Below, piece by piece: positions 10,611-19,277 of a DNA stretch of 64,000 nucleotides. Within the stretch, counting starts at the first letter, position 1. Every line of letters starts with the position of its first letter. The stretch lies in assembly GCA_963732355.1 (NCBI GenBank), contig CAVSZD010000007.1:558001-622000 (forward strand), written 5' to 3'. Made by a program: the position numbers and the translations under genes. The DNA comes from JADKAV01 sp963732355. Lineage in GTDB: Bacteria > Actinomycetota > Actinomycetes > S36-B12 > UBA10799. The notes below the pieces were generated by a model, which worked only from the letters and a program-made list of their open reading frames with translations, did not search any database and was not told the DNA's origin.

Positions 10611-10655
10611 CAGGAGCACCGAGCGGTTCAAGAGCGGCCGCCGACCGCCAAGGGC

Positions 10656-11054
10656 TTAGACCACTCCGCCGTGCTCGGGGTGCAGTGGTGATTCGGGGGC
10701 CGGTTTCTCAAGGGGGCGGTAGGTGTAGAAGAACGTGCAGCCACCTGGGCCCACGTCTGTGACTGCGTGCGGCACGGTCGGGGGGATGTAGATGTATGAC
10801 CCCTGGCCCAGGCGCTTGCCGACCATCGTGCATTCGCCGTCGAGGATCAGGATGTGGTGATGGGCAGCGTGATGCACGTGCTCTGGATTCTGCTCACCCT
10901 CGTCCACGTGCATGAGCCCGAGGGTCACGTCACCGGACTGCCACAGCAGCTTCTGATACACACCGGCAATGCCCGGGATCGGCTCCCACGCCATGGCTTC
11001 GATGTCCTGCCCACTGCTCACGATCAGTGTGCCGAGGTCGTCCCTGTTCATCAC
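10656..11054 (-). CDS. Small cupin-domain protein
   Basis: A 132-residue single-domain Cupin_2-like protein. The metal-binding first motif is seen as PEHVHHAAHHHILILDGE near residue 57, an unusually His-rich version, and the second as PPTVPHAV near 90. Such proteins range from dioxygenases to isomerases and sugar-binding proteins, so the reaction cannot be named. The start is GTG at 11054 or ATG at 11051, with GGAGAGG upstream. It converges on sdhB across the palindrome array and has no operon partner. Confidence 0.75.
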   Translation of the reverse strand: MMNRDDLGTLIVSSGQDIEAMAWEPIPGIAGVYQKLLWQSGDVTLGLMHVDEGEQNPEHVHHAAHHHILILDGECTMVGKRLGQGSYIYIPPTVPHAVTDVGPGGCTFFYTYRPLEKPAPESPLHPEHGGVV

Positions 11055-11183
11055 TCACACCGCCTCTCCTGTGCCCACCCTATTCCCCGTCCGGCGACGT
11101 TCCGCAGTGGATCTGCAACCGGTCACGATCCCCAGCGTGGCGCAGCCCGAATCCCCCGAATTGGGCACTTATTGTGATGCCTA

Positions 11184-12620
11184 ATGCGTACCACAATCAT
11201 CGTCTCAGCAGCAGTCATCTCACTGCTGGTCGCCGCTCCCGCTTGGGCCGAAGAAGCCGTCGAACCGGCTGCGAGTCCAACTCCGACCGCAGCCGCCGGT
11301 ATTGAGATTCCGAACTTCGCGACCAAAGCGTGGATCGTCGCGGACGCGGAGTCCGGGGACATCCTCGCCGGCCAGGACTACACGGTTGCGCGCCCGATGG
11401 CCTCGACCTTGAAGACCCTGACGGCCCTCACTCTGCTTCCGCGCCTGCAGATGGACAGCACCTACGTGGCAGAGGCGCGCGAGACGCTGACCGAGGGCAT
11501 GCACGTGGGTGTGCTGGCCGGGCAGAGGTACACCGTCTCGCAGTTGTTCCACGGCATGATGATGCGCAGCGGCAACGATGCCGCAATAGCTCTGGCCGAC
11601 GCTTACGGGTACCAGCGCACGCTGGACGCGATGAACGCCGAGGCTGCCCGGGTGGGAGCGACTTCCACCAAGGCGATGTCCCCTAACGGGCTTGACCGCC
11701 CCGGCCAGGTGACCACCGCGGCCGATCTCGCCCAGATCTACCGGATTGCAATCCAGGACCCCCGACTGCAGGAGATCCTCACCGCACGCGAGGCGGAGTT
11801 CCCAGCACAACTACCCAAGGATCCGAAGCAAGCCGCAACCACCTTCACGATCTTCAACCACGACACCCTGCTCAACACCAACTACCCCGGCTTCAAGGGC
11901 GCCAAGAGCGGTTTCACCAGCCAGGCCGGCCGAACCTACGTCGCGTCTGCCGACCAGAACGGTCGCACCCTGGTGGTCGCGCTGCTCGGCATCGGCGGCG
12001 GCACGACCCAGACTGCGCGCCAGGTGCTGGACTGGGCGTTCGCGAACGTCGATGATCTGTCGCCTGTCGGACAGTTGCCTGAGCCGCAGGAGGCCGGTGA
12101 AGTCGTTGCGGAGCCCGCGAACAGTGAGGGTACCGACCTGGCCCCGATGCCACTGGATGAGCAAACCATGGCTGGCGTCGAGGCCGTCGTGCAGACCGCT
12201 CAGACAGTTGCGACCCAGGCGGTCCAGTCCTCTCCGGTGGCGAACATCGCACCGCTGCCGGTCGCGGCCGCCACGTCCATCTCAGCCATCAGTGCCGAGC
12301 CAAGTGTGCTCACGGCCACCGGTACGGGTGGCATGGTCGCACTCTCCGGACTGCAGGCGCCGCCGTTCGCCCCAGCAGCAGAAATTGAGACCGACGAACC
12401 GGCAGACCGGGGGTTCTTCGCCACCCTGTTCGTCGGTCTGCTCAAGGCGTTGCTCTGGATCGTGCTGTTCCTGGGTATTGCGGTCGTGCTGTTGAGGATT
12501 CGCGCTGTACGCCGGCGCAACCGACGTCGCGCGCGCTACGAGGCAGTTATGCGCCAGCGCTCAGTTCAAAGTCCCGAAGCGGACCCCACACCCCAGCGGA
12601 CCCCATCTCGTACAGGGTGA
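11184..12620 (+). CDS. D-alanyl-D-alanine carboxypeptidase (S11 family)
   Basis: A 478-residue penicillin-binding protein that trims the terminal D-Ala from peptidoglycan stems. It has a signal peptide ending near AWA (22) and the three active-site motifs S-T-L-K at 74-77, SGN near 130 and KSG (usual KTG) in FKGAKSGFT near 240. A long Ala/Pro/Thr-rich linker leads to a C-terminal membrane span (about 415-440) and a strongly basic tail. No Shine-Dalgarno is visible; a TATTGT at 11170-11175 placed 8 bp before the ATG would fit a leaderless transcript. The 3' end overlaps the next gene, on the other strand, by 74 bp. Confidence 0.88.
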   Translation: MRTTIIVSAAVISLLVAAPAWAEEAVEPAASPTPTAAAGIEIPNFATKAWIVADAESGDILAGQDYTVARPMASTLKTLTALTLLPRLQMDSTYVAEARETLTEGMHVGVLAGQRYTVSQLFHGMMMRSGNDAAIALADAYGYQRTLDAMNAEAARVGATSTKAMSPNGLDRPGQVTTAADLAQIYRIAIQDPRLQEILTAREAEFPAQLPKDPKQAATTFTIFNHDTLLNTNYPGFKGAKSGFTSQAGRTYVASADQNGRTLVVALLGIGGGTTQTARQVLDWAFANVDDLSPVGQLPEPQEAGEVVAEPANSEGTDLAPMPLDEQTMAGVEAVVQTAQTVATQAVQSSPVANIAPLPVAAATSISAISAEPSVLTATGTGGMVALSGLQAPPFAPAAEIETDEPADRGFFATLFVGLLKALLWIVLFLGIAVVLLRIRAVRRRNRRRARYEAVMRQRSVQSPEADPTPQRTPSRTG

Positions 12621-13062
12621 GGGCGTCGGCAGTGAAGGCCGCTTCGTAGTCCGACAAGGTCTGCTGCGCCACGCTGAGAACGGCCTCCGGCAAGTCGTGA
12701 GCCACCGTTACGTGCGGGTGGTATGGGAAACGGATGTTGCGGGCCAGTGGCCCCGAACGCACGTCGGCCTCCAGAGTGACGATGGGTTGCGCCCCAGTCG
12801 CCACCCGTACGTACACCACCGGCGACATCGGGCGGAAGGTCCCCGTTCCCTGCAACACGACGGGGAATGCCTCGTGGCGGCCCGCTACACCCTCCAGATG
12901 CGCCTCCACGGCGGCCAGATCCTTGACCTGGGTCGGCGGCAAGAGGGTGACGTGGGCCTGGATCAAGTGCGCGGCTGGGTCACCGAACCGGTCGCGCCAC
13001 CCCTCCAGTTCGTCGGCGAAGGGTCTCGGGATGGCGATCGCGACCCCGATTGTGCGCTTCAC
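12547..13062 (-). CDS. 2'-5' RNA ligase / 2H phosphoesterase family protein
   Basis: A 171-residue member of the 2H superfamily with both HxTx motifs: HVTLLPP near residue 37 and HVTVAHD near 123. The family includes RNA ligase/cyclic phosphodiesterases (ThpR); the natural substrate here is unknown. The GTG start at 13062 overlaps the trpS stop (GTGA), so the pair is co-translated. Its last 74 bp run antisense to the end of the D,D-carboxypeptidase gene. Confidence 0.82.
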   Translation of the reverse strand: MKRTIGVAIAIPRPFADELEGWRDRFGDPAAHLIQAHVTLLPPTQVKDLAAVEAHLEGVAGRHEAFPVVLQGTGTFRPMSPVVYVRVATGAQPIVTLEADVRSGPLARNIRFPYHPHVTVAHDLPEAVLSVAQQTLSDYEAAFTADALTLYEMGSAGVWGPLRDFELSAGA

Positions 13063-14060
13063 CCTCGTCCTGCTTGCAGCCCCATCGCCGAGTACACCGC
13101 ATCCACTGTGGGTTGGGCGGCCTCTCGTGCGCGCTGTCCCCCGACGTCCATGAGCCTGTCCAGTTCTGCGGGATCCTCGAGCAGTTCCCGTGTCCGGTTC
13201 GCGAATGGCTCGGCCACTGCCACCACCGCTTCGGCGGCCGCAACCTTCAACGGTCCGTACATCCCGCCGGCGTACTCCGCTTCGACCTCCTGTGCGCTAC
13301 GGCCGGTCGCCGCGGCCAGGATGCTGATGAGGTTGGAGACCCCCGGCTTGTTCACGGGGTCGTAGCGCACCTCGGTCTCGGAATCCGTCACAGCTGACTT
13401 GATCTTCTTGGTGATCTGCTTCGGGGAGTCAAGCATGAAGACGCAGCCGCCCGGGACCGACTTGCTCATCTTCGCCGTGGGTTCCTGCAGGTCCAGGATC
13501 TTGGCCGTGTCCTTGACGATGTATGGGTCTGGCACCACGAACGTCTGTCCGTAACGGGAATTGAAGCGCTCTGCCAGGTCCCGTGTGAGCTCCAGGTGTT
13601 GGCGTTGGTCCTCTCCGACAGGGACCGCGGCCGCCTGGTAGAGCAGGATGTCAGCGGCCTGCAGACATGGGTAGGTGAACAGGCCCACTGAGGCGCTGCC
13701 AGAGCCCTCCTTGGCGGTCTTGTCCTTGAACTGAGTCATCCGGGAGGCCTCCCCGAAGCCGGTGAGGCACATCATGACCCAACCGAGCTGACTATGGGCC
13801 GGCACATCACTCTGCACGAACAGCGTCGACCGCGCGGGGTCGATACCAGCGGCCAGCAACTGCGCGAATGACACCCTTGTGCGTTGTGCCTGCAATTCCG
13901 GGTCGACGGGGACTGTGATCGCATGCAGATCGACCACGCAGTAGAACGCATCGTTGTCATCCTGCAGCGCCACCCAGTGCTGCAGTGCCCCGAAGTAGTT
14001 GCCGATGTGGAAACTCTCACTTGTCGGCTGGATGCCGGACAGAATGCGCGGATGGGGCAT
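13059..14060 (-). CDS. trpS: Tryptophanyl-tRNA synthetase
   Basis: Charges tRNA-Trp with tryptophan. 333 residues, the usual length of the compact bacterial class I enzyme. The HIGH-type motif is FHIGNYFGA near residue 17 and the KMSKS loop is TAKMSKSVPG near 195. SGIQPTSESFHIGN is the typical N-terminal signature. It is followed by the 2H phosphoesterase gene with a 4-nt overlap. Confidence 0.95.
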   Translation of the reverse strand: MPHPRILSGIQPTSESFHIGNYFGALQHWVALQDDNDAFYCVVDLHAITVPVDPELQAQRTRVSFAQLLAAGIDPARSTLFVQSDVPAHSQLGWVMMCLTGFGEASRMTQFKDKTAKEGSGSASVGLFTYPCLQAADILLYQAAAVPVGEDQRQHLELTRDLAERFNSRYGQTFVVPDPYIVKDTAKILDLQEPTAKMSKSVPGGCVFMLDSPKQITKKIKSAVTDSETEVRYDPVNKPGVSNLISILAAATGRSAQEVEAEYAGGMYGPLKVAAAEAVVAVAEPFANRTRELLEDPAELDRLMDVGGQRAREAAQPTVDAVYSAMGLQAGRG

Positions 14061-14135
14061 GGGCCCATTGTGGCGGCTCGTGCGCGCCGAAGTCCCGGGA
14101 GGGGTTGATCCACAGCTCAGCTACCATGCCTACTC

Positions 14136-14711
14136 GTGATCAATGATTGCCGCTTCGCCATGGCCCCGTCGTTGTTCAAAGTGGCCATCGGCGGCGAATG
14201 GGAACGCGCCGCAGTCTTCCGGCCCGATCGGATGCCGTCGCAGGCCGAGGTCCTCGAACAGTTCGGATCGTGCGAAGAGGTGGCATGCGAAGCCTTCTTC
14301 GGGGAGGCATTCTTCGGCGTTCGAAAGCACGGTCCTGACGTTCCGAGGTTCTTGGCGGAGTTCGCGAATGCTGTGGCGTCAGCAAAGGCCGGCCAGGACT
14401 TCTTCCAGTCGATGGGTCGTCTGGGGGTCGTGCTTGAGACGGATTTCCAGTTCGCGGAAATCGGGGCCGAGGGTGCCTGGAACAGCGTTGGAGCGTTCCG
14501 GATCTTGGACCCCTGTGTGTCACTGGAGCACAGCAGCACTCTGTGGCGCGAGGTCGCGGCCACGGCTGTTGGGTCCGACGTAGTTCACAACAAGGCCGTC
14601 GAGTTCACCTTCGCAGGTGGCGCGACACATTGGCTGGCGCTTCCGGTTTCGGACTCTGGTGTGCTCGTCCGAGCCCAATTGGAACAGGCACTACGCACCT
14701 TCTGCTGCTGA
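14136..14711 (+). CDS. Hypothetical protein, about 190 aa
   Basis: A 191-residue soluble protein, acidic and rich in Phe, Ala and Glu, with no signal peptide or membrane span. The N-terminal half has CEEVACEAFFGEAFFGVRKH; the C-terminal half (FRILDPCVSLEHSSTLWREV onward) looks like a beta-rich domain ending in a helix, possibly PH-like, but this is only an impression. The GTG at 14136 has no clear ribosome site and an in-frame ATG lies at 14160. It sits alone between divergent trpS and the convergent CNNM-like gene. No family is recognised. Confidence 0.55.
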   Translation: MINDCRFAMAPSLFKVAIGGEWERAAVFRPDRMPSQAEVLEQFGSCEEVACEAFFGEAFFGVRKHGPDVPRFLAEFANAVASAKAGQDFFQSMGRLGVVLETDFQFAEIGAEGAWNSVGAFRILDPCVSLEHSSTLWREVAATAVGSDVVHNKAVEFTFAGGATHWLALPVSDSGVLVRAQLEQALRTFCC

Positions 14712-14713
14712 TC

Positions 14714-16045
14714 TCAGTCGGCGTCGACTTCAGGCTCGCCCGGGCCCATGATGATCTGCACCCGCGCGATTCGCCGGTGGTCCATCTCCAGAACGTTGAG
14801 ACTGCTTCCGGCCACGTCTACCCGATCGCCCTTCGCGGGCAGTCGTCCCAGCTGGGCCACCATGAAGCCGGCCACCGTCTCATACGGTCCGTCCGGCAAC
14901 TCCAGGCCGACCTCCTCCTGCAGATCGTCAAGGCTGAGCAGACCGTCCACCTCGACCTCGCCACCGGGCCGGTAGGTGGGTGCCTGTCGCGAGTCGAACT
15001 CGTCGCGGATGTCGCCGACCAACTCCTCGACCAGGTCCTCCAGTGTCACGATCCCCGCCGTGCCGCCGTACTCATCGACCACGATCGCCATGTGGCTACC
15101 TTGGTCACGCATCTCTTGCATAGCCGCCAGGATCGCCTTGCTGTCAGGGAAGCGTTGAACTGGCCGAACGAGCCGATCCACACGAAACGAGCGCTTGGCC
15201 AACTCCGGGTCGAGCAGGTCGCGGACATGCACGAAACCCACCACATCATCAGCCGATCCATCGACAACCGGGTAACGGGAGTGCGGCATCTCAAGGATCT
15301 TGACAACGGCCTTGGTCACGGGCAGCGCCGCGTCCAGGAATTCCACCTCGGTACGCGGCACCATCACCTCGGCCAGTTCCCTGCCGCCGGAGGTGATGAC
15401 CTCATCGATCAAGTCGCGTTCCTCAGAGCTCAACGAGTCCTGCGCCGCCACGAGGCCACGCAACTCCTCACCCGAGATGCCCTCCTTCGCCGCATCTGGA
15501 TCCCCACCCAGCAGTCTCACCATGGCATCGGTGGAAACCGACAGCAGCCAAATGAAAGGCCGGAAGAACTTGGCGATTCCGTCAACCGGACCGGCCACTG
15601 CCAGCGAGACTGCCTCCGCGCGCTGCAGGGCCAGGCGTTTGGGCACAAGTTCACCGAAGACCAGCGAGAGGTAGGCGATCACAACTGTCACGGCGACGAA
15701 CGCCAATGAGGAGGCCACTGATGCAGGCAGGCCCAGGCTCTCCAACCACGGCGTGACCTGCGGTGCGATCCGGGATGCGCCGAACCCTGCGGACAAGAAG
15801 CCGGCCAGCGTGACTCCCACCTGCACGGCGGCGAGGAAGCGGTTCGGGTCACTCACCAGGTTCTTGAGGCGGCGACCGCGGGACCCCTCGGTCCCGCCCA
15901 GATGCTGCACCTGGGACTCGCGCAGGCTGATCAGTGCCGTTTCGGCGGCGACGAAGAAGCTGCCGATAAGGGTGAACAGCAGCACGACCCCGATGTTGGT
16001 CAGCAGTTCACTCACACGCTCCAGAGTAGAGGTGCCGGGAGACAT
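14714..16045 (-). CDS. CNNM/CorC-HlyC family membrane protein with CBS pair
   Basis: Hemolysin-C-like/CNNM protein, about 443 residues. The N-terminal DUF21 domain has several membrane spans (LLFTLIGSFFVAAETALISL at the start). Two CBS repeats lie mid-protein (MVPRTEVEFLDAALP and DEYGGTAGIVTLEDLVEELV), and a CorC_HlyC C-terminal domain ends near IMGPG. The family is linked to Mg2+/Co2+ export or homeostasis. The frame stays open to 16291 only because it crosses tandem repeats, so ATG 16045 (MSPGTSTLERV) is preferred; GTG 16015 is an alternative. Confidence 0.85.
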   Translation of the reverse strand: MSPGTSTLERVSELLTNIGVVLLFTLIGSFFVAAETALISLRESQVQHLGGTEGSRGRRLKNLVSDPNRFLAAVQVGVTLAGFLSAGFGASRIAPQVTPWLESLGLPASVASSLAFVAVTVVIAYLSLVFGELVPKRLALQRAEAVSLAVAGPVDGIAKFFRPFIWLLSVSTDAMVRLLGGDPDAAKEGISGEELRGLVAAQDSLSSEERDLIDEVITSGGRELAEVMVPRTEVEFLDAALPVTKAVVKILEMPHSRYPVVDGSADDVVGFVHVRDLLDPELAKRSFRVDRLVRPVQRFPDSKAILAAMQEMRDQGSHMAIVVDEYGGTAGIVTLEDLVEELVGDIRDEFDSRQAPTYRPGGEVEVDGLLSLDDLQEEVGLELPDGPYETVAGFMVAQLGRLPAKGDRVDVAGSSLNVLEMDHRRIARVQIIMGPGEPEVDAD

Positions 16046-16097
16046 GTCATCCAGTGCCGTGGTTGTGACGGGGGCGGGTCCAATGCACACCCCCCTC

Positions 16098-16265
16098 CAC
16101 AAGCAAAGCTGGAATCCGACCACTTGGTTGTCTGATTCCACCACCGGTAGGCCAGCGGCCCAGCCCCCAGCACACCCCCCCCACAAGCAAAGCTGGAATC
16201 CGACCACTTGGTTGCCTGATTCCACCACCGGTAGGCCAGCGGCCCAGCCCCCGCACACCCGACGG
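16098..16265. repeat. Two tandem 84-bp repeats with CAAGCAAAGCTGGAA core
   Basis: The 246-bp gap between xth and the CNNM-like gene holds two nearly identical 84-bp units starting CAAGCAAAGCTGGAATCC at 16100 and 16184. Each continues through GACCACTTGGTTG, GATTCCACCACCGGTAGG and CCAGCGGCCCAGCCCCC. Within each unit TGGAATC and GATTCCA are inverted, and so are GCTGG and CCAGC further out. The core recurs near 29.3-29.6 kb and 44.8 kb. No coding role is seen. Confidence 0.85.
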
Positions 16266-16291
16266 GGCCACCACCGGCGGCCCCGGATCAC

Positions 16292-17041
16292 CTAGTCCGC
16301 GAACTCCGCCACTACGGCGGCGTGGTCGCTCCATCGCTGGGCGTAACTATCAGCGCGACCAACGGTGAAAGATCGGCACGACCCGGCAAGATCAGGGGAC
16401 GCCAGCACGTTGTCAATACGCCAGCCTGCGTCGTTGTCGAACGCCTTTCCTCGCCACGACCACCACGTGTAGCCGGCGTCGCGACCCAGATCCACCCATC
16501 CCAACTGCTCGTACCAGTGATCGAGGTAGGCGCGCTCGGATTCCAGGAAGCCGGCCTTGCCGACGTTGCCCTTCCAGTTCTTGATGTCGGCCTGCCGATG
16601 GGCGACGTTCAAGTCACCGCAGACCAGCGCAGAGCTGCGTTGCTCCATCCACTTGCCCATTGCCGCAAGGAAGCGGTGCTTGTCGTCCTGGGCGGGGGTG
16701 TCGGCCTCGCCGGTGTGGACGTAGACGGAGGCGACCTCGAACCCGCCAGTGGACACCGCCAGCCAACGACCCTGATCGTCGGCTTCCCCCAGATCCTCGG
16801 TCACAACGATTGGCCAGCGGCTCAACACCGCCACCCCCGCATGCCCTGCGCGCACACCAGAGGCCCGACTCTGCAGATGCCAGCCCTCGAAGGTGTCGCC
16901 AATGGCGGCTGCGAGTTGGTCATCGGTCGCACGCACCTCCTGAAGGCAGATGATGTCCGCCTCTTGCGCACGCAGCCAATCGAGCCCACCTCGGCGGGCA
17001 GCAGCGCGGATGCCGTTGACGTTGGCGCTGACCAGCCTCAC
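16292..17041 (-). CDS. xth: Exodeoxyribonuclease III
   Basis: AP endonuclease and 3'-5' exonuclease in base-excision repair, 249 residues. Endonuclease/exonuclease/phosphatase fold motifs: NVNGIRAA near 8 (metal Asn), CLQEVRA near 32 (metal Glu), VCGDLNVAHR near 140 (Asp/Asn) and the terminal SDHAAVVAEF (catalytic Asp-His). The GTG start overlaps the icd stop (GTGA). Its pairing with icd and mdh seems to be positional rather than functional. Confidence 0.93.
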   Translation of the reverse strand: MRLVSANVNGIRAAARRGGLDWLRAQEADIICLQEVRATDDQLAAAIGDTFEGWHLQSRASGVRAGHAGVAVLSRWPIVVTEDLGEADDQGRWLAVSTGGFEVASVYVHTGEADTPAQDDKHRFLAAMGKWMEQRSSALVCGDLNVAHRQADIKNWKGNVGKAGFLESERAYLDHWYEQLGWVDLGRDAGYTWWSWRGKAFDNDAGWRIDNVLASPDLAGSCRSFTVGRADSYAQRWSDHAAVVAEFAD

Positions 17042-18258
17042 GCCATTGCAGCCTGAAGGTTCTCGTCGATAGAGGCCAAGAACTCCTGCGTTGTCTGGAA
17101 CGGCTGATCCGGACCGACGAGTAGCGCCAGGTCCTTGGTCATCTTGCCGCTCTCCACCGTCTCGATGCAGACGCGTTCGAGGGTCTGTGCGAAGTTTGTG
17201 ACCTCAGGGGTCCCGTCGAGCTTGCCGCGGTGAGCCAACCCCTGGGTCCACGCAAAAATGCTCGCGATCGGGTTGGTCGAAGTCGGCTTGCCCTGCTGGT
17301 GCTGGCGGTAGTGCCGGGTCACGGTCCCGTGAGCGGCCTCGGCCTCAACCGTCCTGCCGTCCGGGGTCATCAGCACGGAGGTCATCAGCCCGAGTGAGCC
17401 GAAACCCTGCGCGACGGTGTCCGACTGCACGTCCCCGTCGTAGTTCTTGCACGCCCAGACGTAGCCGCCCTCCCACTTCATGGCAGCTGCGACCATGTCG
17501 TCGATCAGACGATGTTCGTAGGTGATGCCCGCGGCTGCGAACTCATCCTTGAACTCGGTCTCAAAGACCTCGGCGAAGATGTCCTTGAACTGCCCGTCGT
17601 AGGCCTTCAGGATCGTGTTCTTCGTCGACAGGTAGACCGGGTAGCCGCGTGTCAGGCCGTAGCGCATGGAAGCCCGCGCGAAGTCCCGGATGGAGTCGTC
17701 AAGGTTGTACATCCCCATAGCCACACCGCCGCCGGGGAAGTCGTAGACGTCGAACTCCATCGGCTCCGAACCGTCGGCCGGGGTGTACGTCATCGTCAGC
17801 GTTCCGGGCCCAGGCACCTTGAAATCCGTGGCACGGTACTGGTCGCCGAAAGCGTGACGGCCGACGACGATCGGCTTGGTCCAACCGGGAACCAAACGCG
17901 GGATGTTGCTGATGATGATCGGTTCCCGGAAGATGACCCCGCCCAGGATGTTGCGGATGGTGCCATTGGGCGAGCGCCACATCTTCTTCAGGCCGAACTC
18001 TTCGACCCGTGCCTCGTCCGGAGTGATCGTGGCGCACTTGACACCCACCCCGTACTTCTTGATTGCCTCGGCAGAGTCGATCGTGATCTGGTCGTCGGTG
18101 GCATCCCGGCTTTCGATACCGAGGTCGTAGTACTTCAGATCCACGTCGAGGTACGGAAGAATCAACTGCTGTTTGATGAAGTCCCAGATGATCCGGGTCA
18201 TCTCGTCGCCGTCGAGTTCGACGACCGGGTTGGCTACCTTGATCTTGGTCATGGTCAC
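17038..18258 (-). CDS. icd: Isocitrate dehydrogenase (NADP+), dimeric type
   Basis: Oxidative decarboxylation of isocitrate to 2-oxoglutarate. The 406-residue length and motifs belong to the homodimeric, eukaryote-like subfamily rather than the E. coli-like or large monomeric form: NPVVELDGDEMTRIIW at the N-terminus, WRSPNGTIRNILGG near 95 (isocitrate Ser/Asn/Arg) and EAAHGTVTRHYRQHQQG near 310 (NADP site). GTG at 18258 overlaps the mdh stop; ATG at 18252 is also possible. Many actinobacteria use the monomeric enzyme instead, so the isozyme type is informative. Confidence 0.95.
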   Translation of the reverse strand: MTMTKIKVANPVVELDGDEMTRIIWDFIKQQLILPYLDVDLKYYDLGIESRDATDDQITIDSAEAIKKYGVGVKCATITPDEARVEEFGLKKMWRSPNGTIRNILGGVIFREPIIISNIPRLVPGWTKPIVVGRHAFGDQYRATDFKVPGPGTLTMTYTPADGSEPMEFDVYDFPGGGVAMGMYNLDDSIRDFARASMRYGLTRGYPVYLSTKNTILKAYDGQFKDIFAEVFETEFKDEFAAAGITYEHRLIDDMVAAAMKWEGGYVWACKNYDGDVQSDTVAQGFGSLGLMTSVLMTPDGRTVEAEAAHGTVTRHYRQHQQGKPTSTNPIASIFAWTQGLAHRGKLDGTPEVTNFAQTLERVCIETVESGKMTKDLALLVGPDQPFQTTQEFLASIDENLQAAMA

Positions 18259-19205
18259 AGGTCCTGAACGTCGGCCTGCTTGGCCCGAACTGCCACCGCT
18301 GCCTCGTTCAAGCCGGCGAGCTCGGTGTCAGTGAGGTCGGTCTCTACCACCCGGCGCACACCCTCACGGCCGATTTCGGCCTCCACCCCCAGGTAAACGC
18401 CCTCGATGCCGTATTCGCCGTCCACCCATGCACACACGGGCATCACGTCGCCGCTGTCCTCGATCACGGCCTTCGCCATCCGGGCGGCAGCCGCCGACGG
18501 GGCGTAGTAAGCGGACCCAGTCTTGAGCAAGGCCACGACCTCAGCGCCGCCCTGCCGGGTGCGCACCACCAACTCTTCAATCTCCGCCTCGGGCATCACA
18601 TCGGCGAGGGGCTGGCCGTCGACCGTGCACCGCGAAGGGACCGGCACCATCGTGTCGCCGTGGCTGCCCAGGGTCAGAGTCTTCACACTGGCGATCGGCT
18701 TGCCGAGGCGCTCGGCCACGAAGTGCGTGAATCGCGCTGTGTCGAGCATGCCCGCCTGGCCCATCACACGTTTGTGCGGGAAACCGGTGGCAATTTGGGT
18801 GAGCGCGGTCATCTCGTCCAGGGGGTTGGACACGACGATCACAACAGCATCAGGGGCGTGCAGGGCGACATTCTCGGCGACCTGGCGAACGATCTTCGCA
18901 TTGGTCTCGATGAGGTCCATGCGGCTCATGCCGGGCTTGCGGGGAAGACCCGCGGTGACAACGACGATGTCCGAGCCTGCGATGGCCTCGTAGCCGGAAC
19001 CGTCGAGTCCGGTCGTCTGCCCGACGACCGTGGTCTCGAAACCCTCGACCGGGCGGGACTGGTTCATGTCCAGAGCCAGACCTTCGGCCTTGCCCTCCAC
19101 GATGTCGGTCAGGACGACTTCGTCGAAGACGTTGTACTCGGCCAATCGCATGGCCGTTGTCGACCCATAGAAACCTGCTCCGACAACCGTGACTTTTCCG
19201 CCCAT
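18255..19205 (-). CDS. mdh: Malate dehydrogenase (LDH-like class)
   Basis: Interconverts malate and oxaloacetate with NAD. 316 residues of the LDH-like MDH group. The nucleotide motif is VTVVGAGFYGS at the N-terminus. The loop GLPRKPGMSRMDL near 87 has Arg where LDH has Gln, supporting malate rather than lactate. The catalytic LGSHGDTMVP is near 180. It heads the mdh-icd-xth operon, with AAAGG seven bases before the ATG. Confidence 0.93.
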   Translation of the reverse strand: MGGKVTVVGAGFYGSTTAMRLAEYNVFDEVVLTDIVEGKAEGLALDMNQSRPVEGFETTVVGQTTGLDGSGYEAIAGSDIVVVTAGLPRKPGMSRMDLIETNAKIVRQVAENVALHAPDAVVIVVSNPLDEMTALTQIATGFPHKRVMGQAGMLDTARFTHFVAERLGKPIASVKTLTLGSHGDTMVPVPSRCTVDGQPLADVMPEAEIEELVVRTRQGGAEVVALLKTGSAYYAPSAAAARMAKAVIEDSGDVMPVCAWVDGEYGIEGVYLGVEAEIGREGVRRVVETDLTDTELAGLNEAAVAVRAKQADVQDL

Positions 19206-19235
19206 GACACACCTTTCAAATGATGTTTTGGCCCA

Positions 19236-19264
19236 CAGATAAGCCTACCGAAGGGGACGGACAA
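19236..19264 (-). promoter_or_regulatory. Candidate sigma-70 type promoter of mdh operon
   Basis: On the minus strand TTGTCC (19264-19259) and TATCTG (19241-19236) are separated by exactly 17 bp, and the -10 end lies about 30 bp upstream of the mdh ATG. The matches to consensus are moderate, so this is a candidate only. Confidence 0.4.
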
Positions 19265-19277
19265 GACCGTCACCGCA

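Larger units (their letters stand above)
10261..10640. repeat. Tandem array of three palindrome-bearing units
   Basis: Between sdhB and the cupin gene there is no coding sequence but a threefold tandem array with periods of about 132 and 144 bp. Each unit carries the 68-bp palindrome, then CAGGAGCACCGAGCGGT and, in the first two units, a tail ending GAAGCACGGCCCAAGACC before GCCCGC and the next palindrome. The units are nearly identical, indicating recent duplication. The first hairpin is close enough to sdhB to act as its terminator, which is an inference. Confidence 0.85.

Noticed and set aside
16046..16291. N-terminal extension of the CNNM-like protein
   Set aside because: The extra 80 residues are translation of the two 84-bp repeats and add nothing typical of the DUF21 domain.
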